Shown one piece after another: positions 36,590 through 37,701 of a DNA stretch of 37,701 nt. The DNA comes from Moraxella sp. (GTDB lineage Bacteria; Pseudomonadota; Gammaproteobacteria; Pseudomonadales; Moraxellaceae): assembly GCA_030530785.1 (NCBI GenBank), contig JAUMUJ010000020.1, positions 1 to 37,701 of the forward strand, written 5' to 3'. Within the stretch, counting starts at the first letter, position 1. The number at the start of each line of letters is the position of its first letter. Below the pieces are notes generated by a model that was not told the origin of the DNA, ran no database searches, and saw only the letters and a program-made list of their open reading frames with translations. A program made the position numbers and the translations under genes.

Positions 36590-37123
36590 ATGACCAACCT
36601 AACCCAAAACACCTACCTAGATGTACGTAACCCCACCCAAATCACAGGCGAGATGACCCTAAATTGTGCCGATATTGCCGAAGGTAGCACGTTATCAAAC
36701 GACTATGTCGCCAATATTTGGGGCTATACAGGGGGTAATGTCAGCCCAGAGCTAGAATGGCAAAATGCCCCACAAGACACCAAAAGTTTTGTGCTGACAA
36801 TGTACGACCCAGATGCACCGACTGGTTCTGGTTGGCGACATTGGGCGGTGTTTAATATCCCTGCCGATTGGAATAAACTTCCCAAGGGTCAATCTAATGA
36901 TTTTGGGAGTGGCATTGTGGAGTTAAAAAATGACGCAGGATTGGACGGTTTTATTGGGGCATTTCCCCCCAAAGGCGATAAACCACACCGTTATATTTTT
37001 ACCCTATATGCCCTAAATGAAATGCTGGATTTGCCAAATACCATTAGCCCTGCGGTACTTGGCTTTAATTTAAATGGCAAGGTATTGGCAACAGCAAGTT
37101 TGACGGCTTATTATCATTGGTAA
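36590..37123 (+). CDS. YbhB/PEBP family protein, cytoplasmic paralogue
   Basis: 177 aa with no signal peptide. It shares the PEBP core of the 34795-35391 gene: YDPDAPTGSGWRHW, a DAGLDGFIGA segment, PHRYIFTLYALN and GFNLNGKVLATA. AAGGAA lies about 5 nt upstream of ATG 36590. The 155-bp gap before it is AT-rich with no clear terminator. It is less AT-rich than the toxin pair and could be native to the region between leuC and leuD. Confidence 0.88.
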   Translation: MTNLTQNTYLDVRNPTQITGEMTLNCADIAEGSTLSNDYVANIWGYTGGNVSPELEWQNAPQDTKSFVLTMYDPDAPTGSGWRHWAVFNIPADWNKLPKGQSNDFGSGIVELKNDAGLDGFIGAFPPKGDKPHRYIFTLYALNEMLDLPNTISPAVLGFNLNGKVLATASLTAYYHW

Positions 37124-37148
37124 GATTTGAATTAAAAGGGTTTTTTGA

Positions 37149-37634
37149 ATGAATATTCTGGTTTATTTATTGATTGGCATAGGCATTGTATTTTTCACCA
37201 ATGCAAGTTATGCTTTTACTTATTTAAATGCTGAATATTCTTATGAATTTAATTTGCCAGATGAATACCCAATCGCCTATACTGAAAATGAGATGGGAGG
37301 TATCAATACTTCGCTTATGGCATTGGATGTGAATATTGTCAGCAAGGCAGGAGATATACCAAACTCTCAAAGTGAAGCTCAATATTTGTGGGATAGGCAG
37401 GGTTTTGTGTTTGATTTTACAAATATTGGTAGGGAATTAGGTAATAATAGATTTGGAAATGATTATTTTTTGGTTACTGGCACAAATGGTAAAATCGCAC
37501 ATTATTGGTTGTTAATCGTTAATGATGGTCGTTATGCTGAAATCTATATCACCTATCCATTAAAAAATACCCAAAGAGTCAAACCTATTTTGCAAAAAAT
37601 AGAAAACTCTTTTAATTTAGCAACAAGATTATGA
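37149..37634 (+). CDS. Secreted protein of unknown function
   Basis: 161 aa with a Sec signal peptide (MNILVYLLIGIGIVFFTNASYA). The mature part begins FTYLNAEYSYEFNLPDEYPIAY, contains no Cys, and ends in an amphipathic helix (VKPILQKIENSFNLA). The overall pattern, beta-rich with a closing helix, is like small periplasmic proteins that monitor or bind lipoproteins, but no family is recognised. It lies 25 bp after ybhB and 23 bp before leuD, so it belongs to the leuC-leuD transcript. Confidence 0.7.
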   Translation: MNILVYLLIGIGIVFFTNASYAFTYLNAEYSYEFNLPDEYPIAYTENEMGGINTSLMALDVNIVSKAGDIPNSQSEAQYLWDRQGFVFDFTNIGRELGNNRFGNDYFLVTGTNGKIAHYWLLIVNDGRYAEIYITYPLKNTQRVKPILQKIENSFNLATRL

Positions 37635-37657
37635 TTTAAATAAAATAAGGTACTTTT

Positions 37658-37701
37658 ATGAAACAATACACCACCGAAATCGGCATTGTTGCCCCCCTAG
37701 A
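37658..37701 (+). CDS. leuD: 3-isopropylmalate dehydratase small subunit, 5' end only
   Basis: The window ends 14 codons into the gene: MKQYTTEIGIVAPL fits the LeuD N-terminus (KxxxxxGxxxPL). AAGG lies 7 nt before the ATG. It forms the isopropylmalate isomerase with LeuC. The two genes usually abut or overlap in one operon, whereas here the start is 2.87 kb from the leuC stop. Confidence 0.85.
   Translation, partial: MKQYTTEIGIVAPL

Overview
The window looks like chromosome of a naturally AT-leaning gammaproteobacterium of the family Moraxellaceae, most likely Moraxella or a close relative. This is inferred from protein sequence style and gene content (PyrC-RNase T, PTP-MurB, YqiJ/PspA/flotillin, NnrS-ScpB-RluB), not from a database search. 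Most of it is ordinary housekeeping sequence. About 40 genes are intact, and several sit in tightly packed operons with ATGA or TAATG overlaps.

Layout. Positions 1-14.5 kb are mostly on the minus strand: tRNA-Glu, yajQ, pyrC-rnt, a tRNA-Ser with an abnormal anticodon loop, PTP-murB-ydcF-like, hslR, argS, ilvA, a secreted protein, yebC, a small lipoprotein, then a plus-strand potassium channel, and rluB, scpB, nnrS. queA (plus) follows. From 15.7 to 21.4 kb lies a membrane-stress operon read on the minus strand: a ribbon-helix-helix-like gene with a 13-bp palindromic operator, a PspA homologue, a YqiJ-like OB-fold membrane protein, a broken brnA antitoxin and a flotillin. This operon is split by a plus-strand two-gene module (18.05-19.42 kb), interpreted as a toxin/effector and a secreted immunity protein. 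The 3' end of the yqiJ-like gene is duplicated on the far side of the module.

From 21.4 to 33.2 kb there is a decayed aspartate/glutamate racemase, a DUF442-type phosphatase, two tandem nucleotidyltransferases, tgt, aat, hslO, an IS200/IS605-family element (dead tnpA, intact tnpB) wedged between two convergent genes, a metzincin-type protease, orn, an XRE regulator, two small membrane proteins and rpe.

The last 4.4 kb is the most interesting. leuC and leuD, normally adjacent, are separated by about 2.9 kb of accessory DNA: a lipoprotein YbhB homologue, a degenerate second copy of the leuC 3' end, a toxin-immunity pair with its own consensus promoter, a second YbhB homologue and a secreted protein. 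The toxin resembles the Ntox21/CdiA-CT 16S rRNase family. Its signal peptide is out of frame with the toxin domain, and the switch lies in a nine-A tract containing the -1 slippery heptamer AAAAAAG.

The unifying observation is that two unrelated toxin-immunity modules each sit next to an intact core gene and are associated with a decayed duplicate of that gene's 3' end. No integrase is visible. This suggests modules that carry a replacement copy of the host gene's end and insert by homologous recombination, plausible in a naturally competent genus.
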